From positions 1-64,000 of the forward strand of contig CANEZP010000010.1 in assembly GCA_947444305.1 (NCBI GenBank): DNA of 64,000 bases. The letters are read 5' to 3'. The notes under the pieces were generated by a model. It worked only from the letters and a program-made list of their open reading frames with translations, was not told the DNA's origin and did not search any database. Source of the DNA: Pseudobdellovibrionaceae bacterium (GTDB lineage Bacteria > Bdellovibrionota > Bdellovibrionia > Bdellovibrionales > UBA1609). The translations under genes and the position numbers were made by a program. Numbering within the stretch: the stretch's first letter is position 1; every line of letters begins with the position of its first letter. Positions 44,536-54,372 of the stretch are shown piece after piece.

Positions 44536-46629
44536 ATGGATGCAATTTTTCAGTTCCTAAAGCGATTCGAAAAATACAGCAAGAATACCGACTTGTTGGT
44601 GGCGTTCGGCCTGATCGGCATCCTGGCCGTCATGATCATCCCGCTACCGGCCTTCATGCTGGATCTTTCGCTGACCGTCTCTTTGACGCTGTCGCTTTTG
44701 ATCTTGCTCGTCGCGATTTACACCGACCGCGCGCTCGATTTCAGCATTTTCCCGTCGCTGTTGTTGGTCACGACCTTGTTCCGTCTTTCGCTCAACGTCG
44801 CGACTACGCGTTTGATTCTGACCCACGGTCACGAAAAGGGTGCCGTCGGCGCCGTGATCGAGGCGTTCGGTCACTTCGTGGTAGGGGACTCGTACGTCGT
44901 CGGTTTCGTTATCTTCGTGATCTTGGTCGTCATCAACTTCATCGTTATCACCAAGGGTTCGGGACGCGTCGCGGAAGTCGCGGCACGTTTCACCTTGGAC
45001 GCGATGCCCGGTAAACAGATGTCGATCGACGCCGACTTGAACGCCGGCACGATCAACGAAACCGAAGCGCGCACCCGCCGTAAAGACATCGAAAAAGAAG
45101 CCGACTTTTACGGATCGATGGATGGTGCCAGCAAATTCGTTCGCGGAGATGCGATCGCCGGTATCATCATTACGTTAATTAACGTCGTCGGTGGTTTGGT
45201 CATCGGCGTGTTCCAGCACGGACTGGACCTTTCGACGGCCGCCAAGACCTACACGATGCTAACCATCGGTGACGGTCTCGTATCGCAAATTCCCGCGCTG
45301 ATCATCTCGACCGCGGCCGGTATCGTCGTTACCCGTAACTCGTCCTCGGGCAATATGGGTAACGAGATGGCGAGCCAGCTATTCTTGAAACCGCGCGCGG
45401 TCGCCGTCGTCGCCGGTATCATTTCTTTGTTCGGCTTGATTCCCGGTTTGCCGACGTTGCCGTTCTTTATGGTCGGCGCCGCGCTCGGTGCCGTTTCGTG
45501 GGCGACTTATAAATTCCAAGACGAGAAAAAAGAAAAAGAACAAGCCGCGAAAGACGAAGTGGCCCGCAAGCCCGCCAAAGAAAACATCGAGTCGATGTTG
45601 CCTTTGGATTTGGTTGAACTCGAAGTCGGTTACGGTTTGATCAATATCGTCGAGAGCGATCAATCGGGCGACTTGCTCGAGCGCATCGTTTCGATCCGCA
45701 AGCAGTTCGCGCTCGACATGGGACTGGTCGTGCCCAGCGTGCACATCCGCGACAACTTGCAACTCACTCCCGGTGAATACCGCGTGTTGATCAAAGGCAA
45801 TCGCGTCGGCGGCGGAACGCTACGTCCTGACAATATGTTGGCGATGGACCCCGGTTCGGTGCTCAGCCCGATCCCCGGTATCCCGACTAAAGAGCCTGCT
45901 TTCGGTCTCGATGCTCTTTGGGTGAGCAAAGGACAGAAGGAAGAAGCAGAAATTGCCGGGTACACGGTCGTGGATTTGCCCACGGTTATGGCGACGCACC
46001 TGACGGAAATCATACGTACGCACGCGCACGAACTCTTCGGCCGTCAAGAAGCCGACGCGCTTATCGAAAATTTTAAAAAGAATTATCCCAAAGTCGTTCA
46101 GGAGCTTATCCCGGATGTTTTGCCGCTCGGAAGTGTGGTTCGTGTTTTGCAAAACCTTTTACGTGAGCAGGTATCGATTCGCGATTTGTTGACGATCTTC
46201 GAAACCTTGGCCGACGAAGGTCATAAGAACAAGGACATCGAAGTGTTAACAGAAAACGTTCGCAAAGCTTTATCAAGATCGATCACGCAGAAATATATGA
46301 ATGAGCAGAGTGAGATTAACGTAATGACCTTGGCACCCAGAGTAGAAGAACTTGTTTCGAATTCCTTGTTGCAGACCGAAGCCGGTGTGCAACTCGTAAT
46401 GGATCCGCGCCAGGCCCAAAACTTGTTAACGCAAATTTCGAAGACGATCGAATTGCATCCCGAAATCGCGGGCCAACCGATCTTGCTGACGTCGGCCACC
46501 GCGCGCCGCCACTTGTTCAAACTTACGAACCGTTTCCTCCCGCAAGTTGTTGTCCTCTCGCATAATGAAATAGCGTCCGATGCCCGCATCCAAGCGGTAG
46601 GTTTAGTGGAGATGGGCCATGCAGGTTAA
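44536..46629 (+). CDS. flhA: Flagellar biosynthesis protein FlhA
   Basis: LFRLSLNVATTRLIL, VVINFIVITKGSGRVAEVAARFTLDAMPGKQMSIDADLNAG. Confidence 0.98.
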   Translation: MDAIFQFLKRFEKYSKNTDLLVAFGLIGILAVMIIPLPAFMLDLSLTVSLTLSLLILLVAIYTDRALDFSIFPSLLLVTTLFRLSLNVATTRLILTHGHEKGAVGAVIEAFGHFVVGDSYVVGFVIFVILVVINFIVITKGSGRVAEVAARFTLDAMPGKQMSIDADLNAGTINETEARTRRKDIEKEADFYGSMDGASKFVRGDAIAGIIITLINVVGGLVIGVFQHGLDLSTAAKTYTMLTIGDGLVSQIPALIISTAAGIVVTRNSSSGNMGNEMASQLFLKPRAVAVVAGIISLFGLIPGLPTLPFFMVGAALGAVSWATYKFQDEKKEKEQAAKDEVARKPAKENIESMLPLDLVELEVGYGLINIVESDQSGDLLERIVSIRKQFALDMGLVVPSVHIRDNLQLTPGEYRVLIKGNRVGGGTLRPDNMLAMDPGSVLSPIPGIPTKEPAFGLDALWVSKGQKEEAEIAGYTVVDLPTVMATHLTEIIRTHAHELFGRQEADALIENFKKNYPKVVQELIPDVLPLGSVVRVLQNLLREQVSIRDLLTIFETLADEGHKNKDIEVLTENVRKALSRSITQKYMNEQSEINVMTLAPRVEELVSNSLLQTEAGVQLVMDPRQAQNLLTQISKTIELHPEIAGQPILLTSATARRHLFKLTNRFLPQVVVLSHNEIASDARIQAVGLVEMGHAG

Positions 46630-48382
46630 GAAATTCGAAGCCAAAACGATGAAAGAGGCTTTGGAATTGGTAAAGGTCCACATGGGGCCGGAAGCCATCA
46701 TCCTCTCGGCTAAAGATAGCCACCGTGGTTTCGGTTTGATGGGCGAGCGTTCGGTCGAAGTGACCGCCGCCGTTTCGGAAGAGACTTTGCGAAAGAAGAA
46801 AATCGCCGAGAGCCGCTTGCGCGAAGACTTACGCGAGCGTTTTCAGCAGATTCCCGCGAGCAAGCAAAAAGAATTCATCAACAAAGCGTTCGACCGCGCG
46901 AGTGACCGTGAATCCGCACGCCGCGAAATGGCGATGGCCGGCCAAGCGCAAACGAAAGTTTCGGCCGAGAGTCGCGCGCAAACGAGCGGCATGCGCTACA
47001 TCGATATTCCCGACGAAGAATTTGTCCAAGAACACGGCAGCGAGCGCGTGCGCCGTGCGGCCGAAGCCGCCCGCAATGGCTTAGCCGTTTTCCAAGAGCC
47101 GAAAGCGCGCCCGCAAGCGCCGGCCTCGAAGCCGAAGCCGCACATCTACACGCAGGCGAAAGCGCAAGCCCAAGCTCAGGCCCAAGCCTTAGCGCAAGCG
47201 CAAAATCAAGCGCGTGCGATGGCCCAGCAAGCCCAACCGCGTCCTCAGCCGCGCCCTCAAGCCGCGGCCGCCGCCCAAGCGCAACCCTCACGCGCCATCA
47301 CGCAAGACTCCGTAAGCCGCGCGATGGAAGCGACCCAGCGCGAAGCGCAGCAGAACATGCAGGCGCAGCGCGCGCATGAAGCGGAGCGCTCACATTCAGC
47401 GGAGCGCTCACGTGAGGCGGCCACCGGCCAAGTCGCCGTTTACGAACAAGCTCCGCGTCACCCCGAAGTCATCGCGCTACAAAACCAAGTGCGCGAACTG
47501 CGTAGCCTCGTTGAAAAATTCCAACAAGTTCCGCAAATCAACATGACGATGCACCCGGGCGCCGAACAGGGTTTGCCCTTCGAGCTTAGCCCAATGTACC
47601 AGCGCATGACTTCGCAAGGCGTACTTGCGCCGCTCGTGACCGGCATGCTCAAACGCGCCGCTAAAGAATTAGATCACGACAATATTCGTAAGTCCGCGAT
47701 GGTCGACGCTTGGATGGTCCGCAATATTTTGAACTCGGTCGAAGTGACGCAAACGCCGTTCCAGGGTCGTTACCACGTCTTCATGGGTTGCACCGGGCAG
47801 GGCAAGACGACCACGCTCGTGAAATTCGCTTCGCACTTGCTGCTTAAAGAAAAGAAAACGATCGCGATCATTTCGCTCGACACCATCAAGGTCGGCGCGG
47901 CCGATCAATTGCGCATTTACGCGCAAATTCTTAACGTGCCCTTCGCGATCGTACGCAATCCCGAAGAATGGCAAGTTGCCCAAGAAAAGCTCGGTCACAT
48001 CAGCCACATTTTGGTTGATTGCCCCGGCTTTAACTTGCGCACGATGAATGAAGTTGAATGGCTTAAAGCCATCCTTCCGCCGGCCGAGATGGGCCGTCAG
48101 TTACATTACGTTCAATCGGTTTTAGCCCGCGACGAGGAGACGTTCGACATCGCGAGCCGCTACCAAATGATCGGCTTCCACGACGTGATTTTCACCCGCC
48201 TGGATGAATCATCACGCCAAGGTTTGATTTTGAATTTCCAAGAGAAGTTCAAGGTGCCGATTCACTCGTTCGGCCTGGGGAACAGAATTCCCGAGGACTA
48301 CGAATTCGCCACCAAAGAACGGGTGGTGGATTTCTTATTTAAACTCACGAAGGTTTCGAAGAGAGAGGAAACAAATGTTTAA
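46619..48382 (+). CDS. flhF: Flagellar SRP-like GTPase FlhF with long Gln/Ala-rich insert
   Basis: MQVKKFEAKTMKEALELVKVHMGPEAIILSAKD; GCTGQGKTTTLVKFASHL; ISLDTIKVGAADQLRIYAQIL. Confidence 0.93.
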   Translation: MQVKKFEAKTMKEALELVKVHMGPEAIILSAKDSHRGFGLMGERSVEVTAAVSEETLRKKKIAESRLREDLRERFQQIPASKQKEFINKAFDRASDRESARREMAMAGQAQTKVSAESRAQTSGMRYIDIPDEEFVQEHGSERVRRAAEAARNGLAVFQEPKARPQAPASKPKPHIYTQAKAQAQAQAQALAQAQNQARAMAQQAQPRPQPRPQAAAAAQAQPSRAITQDSVSRAMEATQREAQQNMQAQRAHEAERSHSAERSREAATGQVAVYEQAPRHPEVIALQNQVRELRSLVEKFQQVPQINMTMHPGAEQGLPFELSPMYQRMTSQGVLAPLVTGMLKRAAKELDHDNIRKSAMVDAWMVRNILNSVEVTQTPFQGRYHVFMGCTGQGKTTTLVKFASHLLLKEKKTIAIISLDTIKVGAADQLRIYAQILNVPFAIVRNPEEWQVAQEKLGHISHILVDCPGFNLRTMNEVEWLKAILPPAEMGRQLHYVQSVLARDEETFDIASRYQMIGFHDVIFTRLDESSRQGLILNFQEKFKVPIHSFGLGNRIPEDYEFATKERVVDFLFKLTKVSKREETNV

Positions 48383-49196
48383 GAACGGTTTTGATACTAC
48401 GCGCACCATCAGCGTGACGTCGGGCAAAGGCGGGGTCGGTAAGACGTCGCTCGTTTGCAATCTCGCGTTTGAGTTGGCCGCGGCCGGAAAGAAAGTGTTG
48501 ATCCTCGACGGCGATTTAGGAATGGCCAACGTCGACATTTTCTTCAACGCGCGTTCCCGTCTAAACATTAGTCATGTCTTAGAAAATCACTGCCAGCTCG
48601 AAGATATCATCATGGAAGTGGCCCCCAACGTGCATTTGATTCCCGGCGGATCGGGTGTTTACGGTTTGAGCCGCCTTGAGCCCATGCAAAAGCATTTGCT
48701 ATTGGATCAAGTCAGCCGCTTGAACAAGAACTTCGACTACATGCTGGTCGACACCGCGCCCGGCATCGACGACAACGTTTTGTATCTCAACGCCGCCGCG
48801 CAAGAGATTATGGTTGTCGTTACTCCCGATCCGAGCAGCCTCACGGATGCGTACGCTCTGATCAAGGTCCTGAATCAACGTTACCGCGAGAATCGTTTCT
48901 CGATCGTAGCGAACATGGTGAGAGACGAACAGGAGGCCCGCATGGTTTTCAAAAAACTGAGTGACGTCGCGGCCCGTTTCCTATGCGTTGGTCTGGATTA
49001 CCGCGGCTTCATACCCAGCGATCTCAATTTGAGACAATCTAATCGTAACCAAGAACTCGTTGTCCGTACGACCCGGAGTGCTCCCGCGAGCGTTGCCATT
49101 CGTGGTCTAGCCGAAAACCTCAAGGGTTCCGAACGTTTTACGGAGATGAAGGGCGGATTGCAGTTCTTCTGGAATCAGCTCTCCGGCGTCGCCTAG
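48375..49196 (+). CDS. flhG: MinD-like ATPase FlhG/FleN
   Basis: ISVTSGKGGVGKTSLVCNLAFELAAAGKKVLILDGDLGMANVDI. Confidence 0.93.
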   Translation: MFKNGFDTTRTISVTSGKGGVGKTSLVCNLAFELAAAGKKVLILDGDLGMANVDIFFNARSRLNISHVLENHCQLEDIIMEVAPNVHLIPGGSGVYGLSRLEPMQKHLLLDQVSRLNKNFDYMLVDTAPGIDDNVLYLNAAAQEIMVVVTPDPSSLTDAYALIKVLNQRYRENRFSIVANMVRDEQEARMVFKKLSDVAARFLCVGLDYRGFIPSDLNLRQSNRNQELVVRTTRSAPASVAIRGLAENLKGSERFTEMKGGLQFFWNQLSGVA

Positions 49197-49285
49197 CCTA
49201 TACGGCGATCCGACGAAAGCCGCGTTTACGTGCGGTGTTTTGATAAACAAGGCGAATTTGGTACTATTAGGGGAGAGAGTTTCAA

Positions 49286-50110
49286 ATGAGCGGATCTAAG
49301 GGCGGGACGATGGCTGCGAACAATAACAATAATATGAATACGTTATTGAAAAAGTACAAAGAAGAGCCCACGAAGATGACGGCTCAGCAAAAAGACAAGC
49401 TGATCCTTGAATACTCTCCCTTGATCAAGTTCATCGCGCAAAAAATCGCCGTGCGTTTGCCCTCGAATATCGAGCTCGATGATTTGATCTCGAGCGGCGT
49501 CATCGGTCTGATGGACGCGATCGAGAAGTACGATCCGACCCGCGACAATAAGTTTAAAACCTACGCCGAATTCCGCATCCGCGGCGCCATCCTCGATGAA
49601 TTGCGCGCGCAGGATTGGGTTCCGCGTTCGGTCCGCGATAAGGCCAAGATGCTTGACCGCGCGACGCTCGAACTCGAGTCGGCTTTGGGCCGCTCGGCCA
49701 ACGAAGAAGAAGTGGCCTCGAAGCTCGGCGTTTCGATGGACGAGTACTACGATCTTTTGAACCAGGTTCGTCCCATTTCCGTTTTGTCGATCGACGACGC
49801 CGCGACTTTTTCTAACGTCGACAAAAAATCGATCTTGAACATCTTGGAAGGCTGCAAACTCAACAACCCGTTGACTCAGCTGAACATGAAGTCGGTGAAG
49901 GACGTCGTCGCGAAAGCGATCGAAGACCTGCCCGAACGCCAGCGCTTAGTTTTGTCTTTGTACTACTACGAAGATTTGAACTTAAAAGAGATCGGCAAAA
50001 TCCTACGCGTCACCGAGTCACGCGTTTCGCAATTGCACGCCCAAGCCATCTCACGCCTGCGCGCCAAACTCTCGCAAATCTTCGAAGACCAAGAAGTCGA
50101 ATCGGCTTAA
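49286..50110 (+). CDS. fliA: Flagellar RNA polymerase sigma factor FliA (sigma-28)
   Basis: EYSPLIKFIAQKIAVRLPSNIELDDLISSGVIGLMDAIEKYD...RAQDWVPRSVR; start may be the internal M at about 49310. Confidence 0.94.
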   Translation: MSGSKGGTMAANNNNNMNTLLKKYKEEPTKMTAQQKDKLILEYSPLIKFIAQKIAVRLPSNIELDDLISSGVIGLMDAIEKYDPTRDNKFKTYAEFRIRGAILDELRAQDWVPRSVRDKAKMLDRATLELESALGRSANEEEVASKLGVSMDEYYDLLNQVRPISVLSIDDAATFSNVDKKSILNILEGCKLNNPLTQLNMKSVKDVVAKAIEDLPERQRLVLSLYYYEDLNLKEIGKILRVTESRVSQLHAQAISRLRAKLSQIFEDQEVESA

Positions 50111-50151
50111 CAGCGGCGGCGGCGAAGAGCGGTCCGCAGCGCATTTCACAA

Positions 50152-50249
50152 AGGCGTCGAAATGAACAAATCGACCGCCTTCGCGAGCTACCTACGATTT
50201 AAAAACCTTTATGTCGTCTGCCGGGGTTGATTTGTTCATTTCGACGCCT
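50152..50249. repeat. 98-bp dyad element, copy 2 (perfect 20-bp inverted arms AGGCGTCGAAATGAACAAAT)
   Basis: Arms and overall length match copy 1 at 12122-12219. Confidence 0.88.
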
Positions 50250-50305
50250 CTTGCAGATGCGTCGGCGGCTAAGCCGGACGGGCGCGGTTCATCGGCCAAG
50301 ACCAA

Positions 50306-51463
50306 TTACGCGTCGGTGGCGACGACGAGTTTGCGGATTTTTTCCATGAGGCGGGCTTCCATTTGGCGGACGGCTTCGCGGGTCGTGCCGTATTTGTCGC
50401 CGATTTCTTGTAGGGTCATCGGCTCGTCGTTCAAGACGCGCGCGTCGAGCAGGAACAATTCTTTTTCAGAAAGAGACGGGCGCAGTTCGCCGATCTTGTC
50501 ATTTAAGATCGCGAGCTCTTCGCGGCGACCTAAGTTGTCGTCCAATCGATCGGGATCAGCTTCGCTTTGGTAATCAAGCAAACTCGAAGAGCCTTCGTCG
50601 CCGACGGGCGCGTCCAAACTAATATCACGACCCGAGAGGCGCGACTGCATCTCGCTGATCTCTTCTTTGCTGATGCCTAAGCGGCCGCTCAGTTGCGCGA
50701 TGCCGGCTTGTAAACCTTCGCGTTCGAGCTTTTCGCGTTCGCGCTGAAGTTGGTAAAACAATTTCCGTTGATTGGCCGTCGTGCCGATGCGGACCATCGA
50801 ATACTGGCGCATCAAAAACTCTTGAATGTATCCGCGGATCCACCATACGGCGTAGGTGATTAGCCGGTTGCCTTTGTAGGGATTGAATTCCTTCACCGCG
50901 TGCATAAGTCCGACGTTGCCCTCTTGCACGAGATCGATCAACCGCGCACCGAACTTGGTGTACTCGGCCGCGACCTTAACGACGAAACGTAAATTGCTCG
51001 TGACCAGCGCTTCGGCGGCTTTGGTGTCGCCGGTCTCGCGGTATTGAATCGCGATTTCGCGTTCTTGTTCTTTTGTCAGAAGCGGGTAGCGGCCAATCTC
51101 GGCCATGTAGCGCGTGACCGGGTCGGCGGTGGCGAGACCTTTTTCGTCGGCGAGATAAGGGCCGGGCTGAGGTATATCAACCCCGGCGGTTTCCTCGTCG
51201 AGAACATCGGGAACATCTAAATCAAGATCGGCGTCATTATCGGTGTCATGGATTGACGCTTCGGCCGGCTCTTCGATCGAAGAGAGGCCCGCGTGTTTTA
51301 CGATTTCGCCGTCGACCGTTTTGAACTCGGTTAAATCGCCGACCTCTTTTTTGACGGGAGGCTTTTTGCGCTTGCCGGGAGCGGCCTTCGCGGCTTTTTT
51401 TGCCGGCTTTGCTTTAGCTGAAGGAGCCGGTTTCTTCGCGGGAGCTTTCGTAGATTTTTTCAT
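50306..51463 (-). CDS. rpoH: RpoH-type sigma-70 family factor with Lys/Ala/Pro-rich N-terminal tail
   Basis: DLVQEGNVGLMHAVKEFNPYKGNRLITYAVWWIRGYIQEFLMRQYSMVRIGTTANQRKLFYQLQRE; tail MKKSTKAPAKKPAPSAKAKPAKKAAKAAPGKRKKPPVKK. Confidence 0.82.
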   Translation of the reverse strand: MKKSTKAPAKKPAPSAKAKPAKKAAKAAPGKRKKPPVKKEVGDLTEFKTVDGEIVKHAGLSSIEEPAEASIHDTDNDADLDLDVPDVLDEETAGVDIPQPGPYLADEKGLATADPVTRYMAEIGRYPLLTKEQEREIAIQYRETGDTKAAEALVTSNLRFVVKVAAEYTKFGARLIDLVQEGNVGLMHAVKEFNPYKGNRLITYAVWWIRGYIQEFLMRQYSMVRIGTTANQRKLFYQLQREREKLEREGLQAGIAQLSGRLGISKEEISEMQSRLSGRDISLDAPVGDEGSSSLLDYQSEADPDRLDDNLGRREELAILNDKIGELRPSLSEKELFLLDARVLNDEPMTLQEIGDKYGTTREAVRQMEARLMEKIRKLVVATDA

Positions 51464-51496
51464 CGAAAAGCTCCTGCGGACCAGGCCGGGCCATCG

Positions 51497-51802
51497 CTAG
51501 GCCAGGGCTTCGTCCAATTTTTTCTGGAGAGTTTTTTCAACCATGCCTTTAACGAGCGCGAGGTGAAACGGAAGATCAACGGTGATGTTCACGGTAGAAC
51601 CGCCGGAACCTTCGCTGACGTTTAATTTAGCCTTGAACATAGAACCTTCGGCGGTGCCAGAACGGGTCTGCGCATTGAAGTCCGCCTTGTATTTGGCGTC
51701 CAACTTTCGCAAGTCTTTGTCGTCCGTCAGCATGTCGGAGATTCGTTTGAAACTGTCGTCGGGGCTAAGCTTACTTTGTTTTTCAATTTTGACTGATGGC
51801 AT
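51497..51802 (-). CDS. Polyhydroxyalkanoic acid system family protein
   Basis: Small protein MPSVKIEKQSKLSPDDSFKRISDML...VDLPFHLALVKGMVEKTLQKKLDEAL. Confidence 0.7.
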   Translation of the reverse strand: MPSVKIEKQSKLSPDDSFKRISDMLTDDKDLRKLDAKYKADFNAQTRSGTAEGSMFKAKLNVSEGSGGSTVNITVDLPFHLALVKGMVEKTLQKKLDEALA

Positions 51803-51911
51803 AGGCCCAAACATAATTCAATTGGGGGGCGCTGTCCAGGTCAGTTGTACCTTTGCCGCCCCTCATGTAAGACTGAATTTTTAGCCGTACACCCCTCTCA
51901 AGGAAACACAC

Positions 51912-53705
51912 ATGGCCTTCTTGAAAACCCTGAAAAGAACACACCGCTGCGGCAGTTTACGCAAAGAACACGTGGGGCAAAACGTCGTCCTCATGGGCTG
52001 GGTTAATTCACGGCGCGATCATGGTGGGTTGATCTTCATTGATCTACGTGACCGCGACGGCTTTGTGCAAATCGTATTGAATCCGGCGCTCGAAGCCACC
52101 AAGTCCGCGCCCGATTTCCGGGGTGAGTACGTCGTAGCGCTTCAAGGTGTGGTGCGCGCGCGTCCCGAAGGTATGACCAACAAGAAAATCGGTACCGGTG
52201 AGATCGAAGTCGAAGCCACCCGCTGCGAGATTTTAAGCCAGGCCGACACGCCGCCCTTTCAGACCGACGATCCTAAAGTCTCCGAAACTCTGCGTTTGAA
52301 ATATCGCTATCTCGACCTACGAAGCCCGCGTTTGCAAAGCCACTTAGTTATGCGCCACAAGGCCGTGCAAGTGGTGCGCAACTACTTAGCGAACGAAGGC
52401 TTTCTCGAAATTGAAACGCCGATCTTATACAAATCTACCCCCGAAGGCGCCCGCGATTATCTCGTGCCTTCACGCGTGAACCAAGGTTCGTTCTACGCGC
52501 TTCCGCAAAGCCCGCAAACGTTGAAGCAGCTGTGCATGATCGGCGGTCTCGATCGCTATTATCAAATCGCACGCTGTTTCCGCGATGAAGATTTGCGCGC
52601 CGACCGTCAGCCCGAATTTTCGCAAATCGATATGGAGCTTTCGTTCGTCGATCAAGACGACATCATGGCCATCAACGAAGGCTTGCTCAAAAAAATCTGG
52701 AAAGAAACGCTCGACATCACCGTCACCGAAATACCGCGCATGACGTTCTTCGACGTGATGAACAAGTACGGCTCCGACAAACCTGACTTGCGCAATCCGC
52801 TCGAGCTGCGTGACGTTTCGAAGTCGGCGAGCGGGCAGGGGTTTAAAGTTTTCGACGACGTCGCCGCACGCGGGGGCGCGATCAAAGCTTTGGCCGTCCC
52901 GAACGTGGCGTTGTTCTCACGTTCACGCATCGACAAGTTGACCGACACCGCGAAAAACATGGGCGCCAAAGGTTTGGTATGGCTCAAGGATGAAAACGGC
53001 ACGATTACCTCGAGCGTTTCGAAATTCTTTTCGCCCGAAGCCTTGGCTAAAATTTGGGCGGAAGGCGGCGGCATCAAGGGCGGCGCGATGTTTATCGTAG
53101 CCGACGACTTCGACCCGTGCTGCGCGGCTCTCTCCACTTTACGCAACGAACTCGGCCGCGAACTAAAACTGATCGACGAAAAAGCATTTAAGTTCCTGTG
53201 GGTCATCGACTTCCCGTTGCTCGAATACGACGGCGACAACAAACGCTGGGCCGCGCGCCACCATCCGTTCACGATGCCGCAAGATCACCAATTACAAATC
53301 ATGCTCGACCGCGATGAGAAGCAGTACCCGACCTTGCTCGCCAAAGCTTACGACTTAGTCTGCAACGGCTACGAGATCGGCGGCGGTTCGATGCGGATCT
53401 ATAAACGCGAAGTCCAGGCCGCGATGTTCGAAGCGCTCGGGATGTCCGAGGCCGAAGTGAAATTGAAGTTCGGCTTCTTCATCGAAGCTTTGTCTTACGG
53501 CACACCTCCGCACGGCGGGATCGCTTGGGGCGTCGACCGCCTGGCGATGCTCCTCTGCGGTACCGACGCGATCCGTGATGTCATGGCCTTCCCGAAAACC
53601 TCGAAGGCGACGGATCTCATGGCCGAAGCCCCCAGCGAAGTTTCGCGTGAACAGCTGATCGAGCTGGGCATTCGTCTAGCGGCGAGCCTCGAAAAGAAGC
53701 CGTAA
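51912..53705 (+). CDS. aspS: Aspartyl-tRNA synthetase
   Basis: GWVNSRRDHGGLIFIDLRDRDG, YYQIARCFRDEDLRADRQPEFSQIDMELSF, GGIAWGVDRLAMLL. Confidence 0.98.
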   Translation: MAFLKTLKRTHRCGSLRKEHVGQNVVLMGWVNSRRDHGGLIFIDLRDRDGFVQIVLNPALEATKSAPDFRGEYVVALQGVVRARPEGMTNKKIGTGEIEVEATRCEILSQADTPPFQTDDPKVSETLRLKYRYLDLRSPRLQSHLVMRHKAVQVVRNYLANEGFLEIETPILYKSTPEGARDYLVPSRVNQGSFYALPQSPQTLKQLCMIGGLDRYYQIARCFRDEDLRADRQPEFSQIDMELSFVDQDDIMAINEGLLKKIWKETLDITVTEIPRMTFFDVMNKYGSDKPDLRNPLELRDVSKSASGQGFKVFDDVAARGGAIKALAVPNVALFSRSRIDKLTDTAKNMGAKGLVWLKDENGTITSSVSKFFSPEALAKIWAEGGGIKGGAMFIVADDFDPCCAALSTLRNELGRELKLIDEKAFKFLWVIDFPLLEYDGDNKRWAARHHPFTMPQDHQLQIMLDRDEKQYPTLLAKAYDLVCNGYEIGGGSMRIYKREVQAAMFEALGMSEAEVKLKFGFFIEALSYGTPPHGGIAWGVDRLAMLLCGTDAIRDVMAFPKTSKATDLMAEAPSEVSREQLIELGIRLAASLEKKP

Positions 53706-53748
53706 TGCTCTTCCATACCGCCTTCGGCAATTGTACCGATAACTGATC

Positions 53749-53768
53749 TACCCGCGCCGGCGCGGGTA
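53749..53768. repeat. 20-bp perfect palindrome TACCCGCGCCGGCGCGGGTA (copy 1)
   Basis: Identical to 54372-54391. Confidence 0.9.
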
Positions 53769-53888
53769 AGACCTTCGGCTTGTTTCATTATTAGACGTTC
53801 GCACCGTGGAATTTCGGCGGGTACCGACCGAAAGGCTAAGTGGAGGAGAAGGATTCTCTTCCATGCTCCAACACACGGAGGTGAAAAA

Positions 53889-54311
53889 ATGGAGAAAATT
53901 AGTGGGATCGTCCGCGGTAACTCGCGAGTAACGACGATCGATAACAAAAGTGCCGCCCCGGCACGAACGGGCATGCCGAGCTTTGGCCGACCCGCCGGTG
54001 AATCAACGCCGTCGATCGCAAAGTCCTCGTCAACCGCCTCGCGCGCGGTCGCCCTTCATAACGGAATGACCGAAGCCAAGAAAGCCATCAGCCAAGAGCG
54101 GGTTGTGTCGGCAATGGCCGATCAGTTCTTCTTGAGCCAAAGCCGCCAAGGCGAACTGCCGGTCGAAGATATGCTGCCGGTCCCGATGATCAGCAGACAA
54201 GCTCCGTCGACCGACGAACTGATCGTTAAGGCGGAAGCCGACGGCGATTCAATGCAAGCCCCCGTGAAGGAATACACTCCGCGCGGAAGCTTCGTTGACG
54301 TTCGCGCTTAA
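53889..54311 (+). CDS. Hypothetical protein
   Basis: 140-aa ORF after SD GGAGGTG and followed by an intrinsic terminator. Confidence 0.75.
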   Translation: MEKISGIVRGNSRVTTIDNKSAAPARTGMPSFGRPAGESTPSIAKSSSTASRAVALHNGMTEAKKAISQERVVSAMADQFFLSQSRQGELPVEDMLPVPMISRQAPSTDELIVKAEADGDSMQAPVKEYTPRGSFVDVRA

Positions 54312-54342
54312 TCACGTCCATTCAAATTAGCTTTTACCAACG

Positions 54343-54372
54343 GTCGCCCTTAAAAAAGGCGGCTGTTTTTTT
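54343..54372 (+). terminator. Intrinsic terminator
   Basis: GTCGCC ...AAAAAA... GGCGGC TGTTTTTTT. Confidence 0.75.
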
